Assembly: GCA_018712885.1 (NCBI GenBank)
Contig: DVGE01000254.1
Location: 1 to 16,337 of the forward strand
DNA from: Candidatus Pullichristensenella stercoripullorum
GTDB lineage: Bacteria; Bacillota; Clostridia; Christensenellales; Aristaeellaceae
Length of the DNA stretch: 16,337 nt
Direction of reading: 5' to 3'
How positions within the stretch are numbered: position 1 is the stretch's first letter; every line of letters starts with the position of its first letter. A model generated the notes under the pieces. It was given only the letters and a program-made list of their open reading frames with translations, was not told where the DNA came from and did not search any database. Shown here piece after piece: positions 14,588 to 16,337 of the stretch. The position numbers were made by a program, and so were the translations under genes.

Positions 14588-15625
14588 ATGCTGGCGCTGC
14601 GGCTTTATGGAGCGAACGATATCCGTTTGGAAGAGGTAGAGATTCCGGAGATCGGGGCAGATGAAATTCTGCTGAAGACGGAAGCGGCTGCGATCTGCGG
14701 GACGGACGTGCGGATGTGGAAGAATGGGCAGAAGGGAGTAGATGCGGAGCACCCGCTGATTTTGGGGCACGAATTTGCCGGAGAGATCGTAAAAGTGGGC
14801 AAGGACGTGCCGTATTATCGGGAAGGGATGCACGTGGGTATGCAGCCGAACATCGGGTGCGGTATCTGCGACCGTTGCGTGGATGGGAAGTTCCACCTCT
14901 GCGACAACTACCGCGCGTTCGGGATCAACATGGACGGAGCGTTCGCAGAGTACGTGAAGATACCCGGGGAAGCGGTGCTGCGGGGGAACCTGATGGTGCT
15001 GCCGGAAGGCGTGAGCGCGGCGGAGGCGGCGGTAACGGAGCCGCTGAGCTGCGCGTACAACGGGTTCACGAAGTGTCACGTACATCCTGGGGAGTACGCG
15101 CTGGTGGTAGGCGCGGGACCGATCGGATACTGCCACGCGATGCTTTTGCACATGGCTGGAGCGTTGGTAATGATGAACGACCTGTCGGCGGAGCGGCTGG
15201 CGGAGGTAAAGGAGCGACTGCCGTTTGTAGAAACGTACAGCGGGAACGACCTTGCCGGAGAAGTGAAGCGGTGGACGCATGGACGGGGGCTGGACGTGGC
15301 GATCACAGCGTGCCCGGTGCCGTCGGTACAGGCGGCGATGCTGCCGCTGATGAACTACGGAGGCAGGGTGAACTTCTTCGGAGGGATCCCGGCGTCGAAG
15401 CAGCCGGTAGCGCTGGACACGAACCAGATCCACTACCACGAGTTGTACATCACGGGTTCGACGCGCTCGTCGATCGCGCAGTTCCGCAAGACGCTGGACT
15501 TCGTATCGCAGGGGCTGTTGAACGTGAAGGCGATGATCACCCACCGCTATGCGCTCTCGCAGATAGAGCAGGCCTTTGAAAACGCCTCCCATGCTCTCGG
15601 CATCAAGCATGTCATAGAGTTCTGA
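14588..15625 (+). CDS. Zinc-dependent medium-chain alcohol/polyol dehydrogenase
   Basis: A 345-residue dehydrogenase of the sorbitol / L-threonine dehydrogenase type, which oxidises a secondary alcohol with NAD+. Catalytic zinc ligands are C37 (CGTD), H61-E62 (GHEFAG) and possibly E151 (TEPLSC). The structural zinc loop CGICDRC...HLC supplies C91, C94, C97 and C105. The Rossmann loop is GAGPIG (175-180), and D198 after the second strand favours NAD over NADP. GGGAGG lies 10 bases before the ATG. As last gene of the second unit beside a kinase, it would suit oxidation of an alditol to the ketose that is then phosphorylated. Codons are almost all G- or A-ending for Gly, Ala, Thr and Pro until about 15535, where the last 30 codons switch to C/T-ending types. 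Confidence 0.92.
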   Translation: MLALRLYGANDIRLEEVEIPEIGADEILLKTEAAAICGTDVRMWKNGQKGVDAEHPLILGHEFAGEIVKVGKDVPYYREGMHVGMQPNIGCGICDRCVDGKFHLCDNYRAFGINMDGAFAEYVKIPGEAVLRGNLMVLPEGVSAAEAAVTEPLSCAYNGFTKCHVHPGEYALVVGAGPIGYCHAMLLHMAGALVMMNDLSAERLAEVKERLPFVETYSGNDLAGEVKRWTHGRGLDVAITACPVPSVQAAMLPLMNYGGRVNFFGGIPASKQPVALDTNQIHYHELYITGSTRSSIAQFRKTLDFVSQGLLNVKAMITHRYALSQIEQAFENASHALGIKHVIEF

Positions 15626-15713
15626 TTTCTTTCAGGAGGTTTTCCTGTTTTACGAAGTTTGCGGTGTGGAATTTCGAGGAACAAAATAAAACTGATACTT
15701 CCAAAGGTCAAGC

Positions 15714-15749
15714 AAGAACGGAAACGGTCGTAAGACAGTTTCCGTTCTT
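15714..15749. repeat. Perfect 12-base-pair hairpin downstream of the second unit
   Basis: AAGAACGGAAAC (15714-15725) pairs perfectly with GTTTCCGTTCTT (15738-15749) around a 12-base loop. No T-run follows on either strand. It could be an RNA 3'-end or processing structure for the dehydrogenase transcript. Confidence 0.75.
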
Positions 15750-15764
15750 CAGACCGTTGACAAG

Positions 15765-15792
15765 CCCCTGCGTTTACACACAAACGCAGGGG
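15765..15792. repeat. Perfect 11-base-pair hairpin, second of a tandem pair
   Basis: CCCCTGCGTTT (15765-15775) pairs perfectly with AAACGCAGGGG (15782-15792) around an ACACAC loop. It lies 15 bases after the preceding hairpin. It has the stem strength of a terminator, but neither strand shows a T-run behind it. A bidirectional stop or mRNA-end structure is plausible. Confidence 0.75.
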
Positions 15793-16337
15793 TAAGTCAT
15801 ATAAGAGTGCGGAGCAGAGAGGGGCCGCCGGCCTCTTGGTGTTTTGCGCAGCCGCTGACAGGAAGCGCTGTTCCCGCATGTTCCGCAGCCCAAGCAGACA
15901 GTGTTCAAAATTCTCTGCAAGCGGCCGAACTGGGATGCGCGAATGATTTCTGGAGGCGGAGATTCTAGTCTGCGGATGCCTGCAAACGCAGCCACCGCGT
16001 CAGCGGCCCGGCCTCGGCAGGTTGTCGGGGAAACGCTAAAATGGGTTGCCAACGGGCACCTGTCAAGGCTCTGCTTTCCATCGCCGTCGGCAAAAGAATC
16101 TTGGTATTTCCTCGGCGCTTCGTCAAAGCTGGAGCCGATGAAACGCACAGGCTCTGCCCTGTCGCGCTGCTGTCACGGCAAATTACTGATTCCGGATATA
16201 TTTCGATGCGTTGCCCGATGATGTTCTGTTCCTCTTTACTCGGCCTGTTGCCCTCTTTCTGCCCTTGTTGCTTTACCTTTTACAATCGCTCTCTATTCTA
16301 TCCCTTAGAGCGAAAATGAATAAAAATTAAGCACGTA

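Larger units (their letters stand above)
15626..16337. other. Non-coding or unrecognised region at the right end
   Basis: No gene is recognised in these 712 bases. Open frames exist (plus 15901-16221 and 16041-16319, minus 15774-16148), but none shows a known domain, a good ribosome site or convincing codon structure. The left part has a weak stem CAGGA/TCCTG followed by TTTT just after the dehydrogenase stop, then two perfect long hairpins. Near the right edge CGCTCT (16287-16292) and AGAGCG (16307-16312) form an inverted repeat. The plus strand is pyrimidine-rich from about 16205 to 16305. Confidence 0.7.

Noticed and set aside
15632..15650. CAGGA/TCCTG stem followed by TTTT directly after the dehydrogenase stop
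   Set aside because: Only 5 base pairs, too weak to call a terminator; noted within the right-end region instead.

Overview
The window looks like chromosome of a fairly GC-rich, Gram-positive-type anaerobe (Bacillota, Clostridia; a Christensenellales-like gut or rumen lineage is my best guess). The grounds are the conserved rpmE-prmC-prfA gene order, strong AGGAGG-type ribosome sites before almost every gene, sigma-A promoters with 17-base spacers, and a substrate-binding protein with a plain secretion signal. The lineage is inference from style and not from a database match. I see no rRNA, tRNA, CRISPR array, transposase or integrase.

Layout. Bases 1-1734, minus strand, hold housekeeping translation genes: rpmE (ribosomal protein L31), prmC (release-factor glutamine methyltransferase) and the first 225 codons of prfA (release factor 1, cut by the window edge). 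Bases 1735-2141 are a divergent promoter region with a good promoter on each strand and two palindromes on the plus-strand side. Bases 2142-10770, plus strand, form a first sugar-catabolic unit: a three-gene CUT2-type sugar ABC transporter (binding protein, double ATPase, permease), a TIM-barrel sugar isomerase/epimerase, a Gfo/Idh/MocA oxidoreductase, an L-fucose-isomerase-like protein and a family GH4 alpha-galactosidase-like enzyme, closed by a probable intrinsic terminator. Bases 11032-15625 form a second unit: a DeoR-family regulator, an FGGY sugar kinase, an inositol-2-dehydrogenase-like oxidoreductase and a zinc-dependent polyol/alcohol dehydrogenase. Bases 15626-16337 contain two perfect hairpins and otherwise nothing I recognise.

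Taken together, the two units can import a sugar, polyol or small glycoside, open a glycoside by NAD-dependent chemistry (GH4, possibly with the Gfo/TIM-barrel pair), interconvert keto and aldo or epimeric forms, oxidise hydroxyl groups and phosphorylate the ketose. No aldolase, transketolase or other carbon-cleaving enzyme is present, so the substrate cannot be named from this window alone.

The most unusual points are: an ABC ATPase in which every degenerate motif falls into one of its two composite ATP sites; a decayed tandem copy of a gene head (ribosome site plus about 28 codons, start codon ATA) just before the intact gene; blocks of almost exclusively G-ending codons whose edges fall inside genes; and a GH4 enzyme lacking the usual acidic residue of its NAD site.
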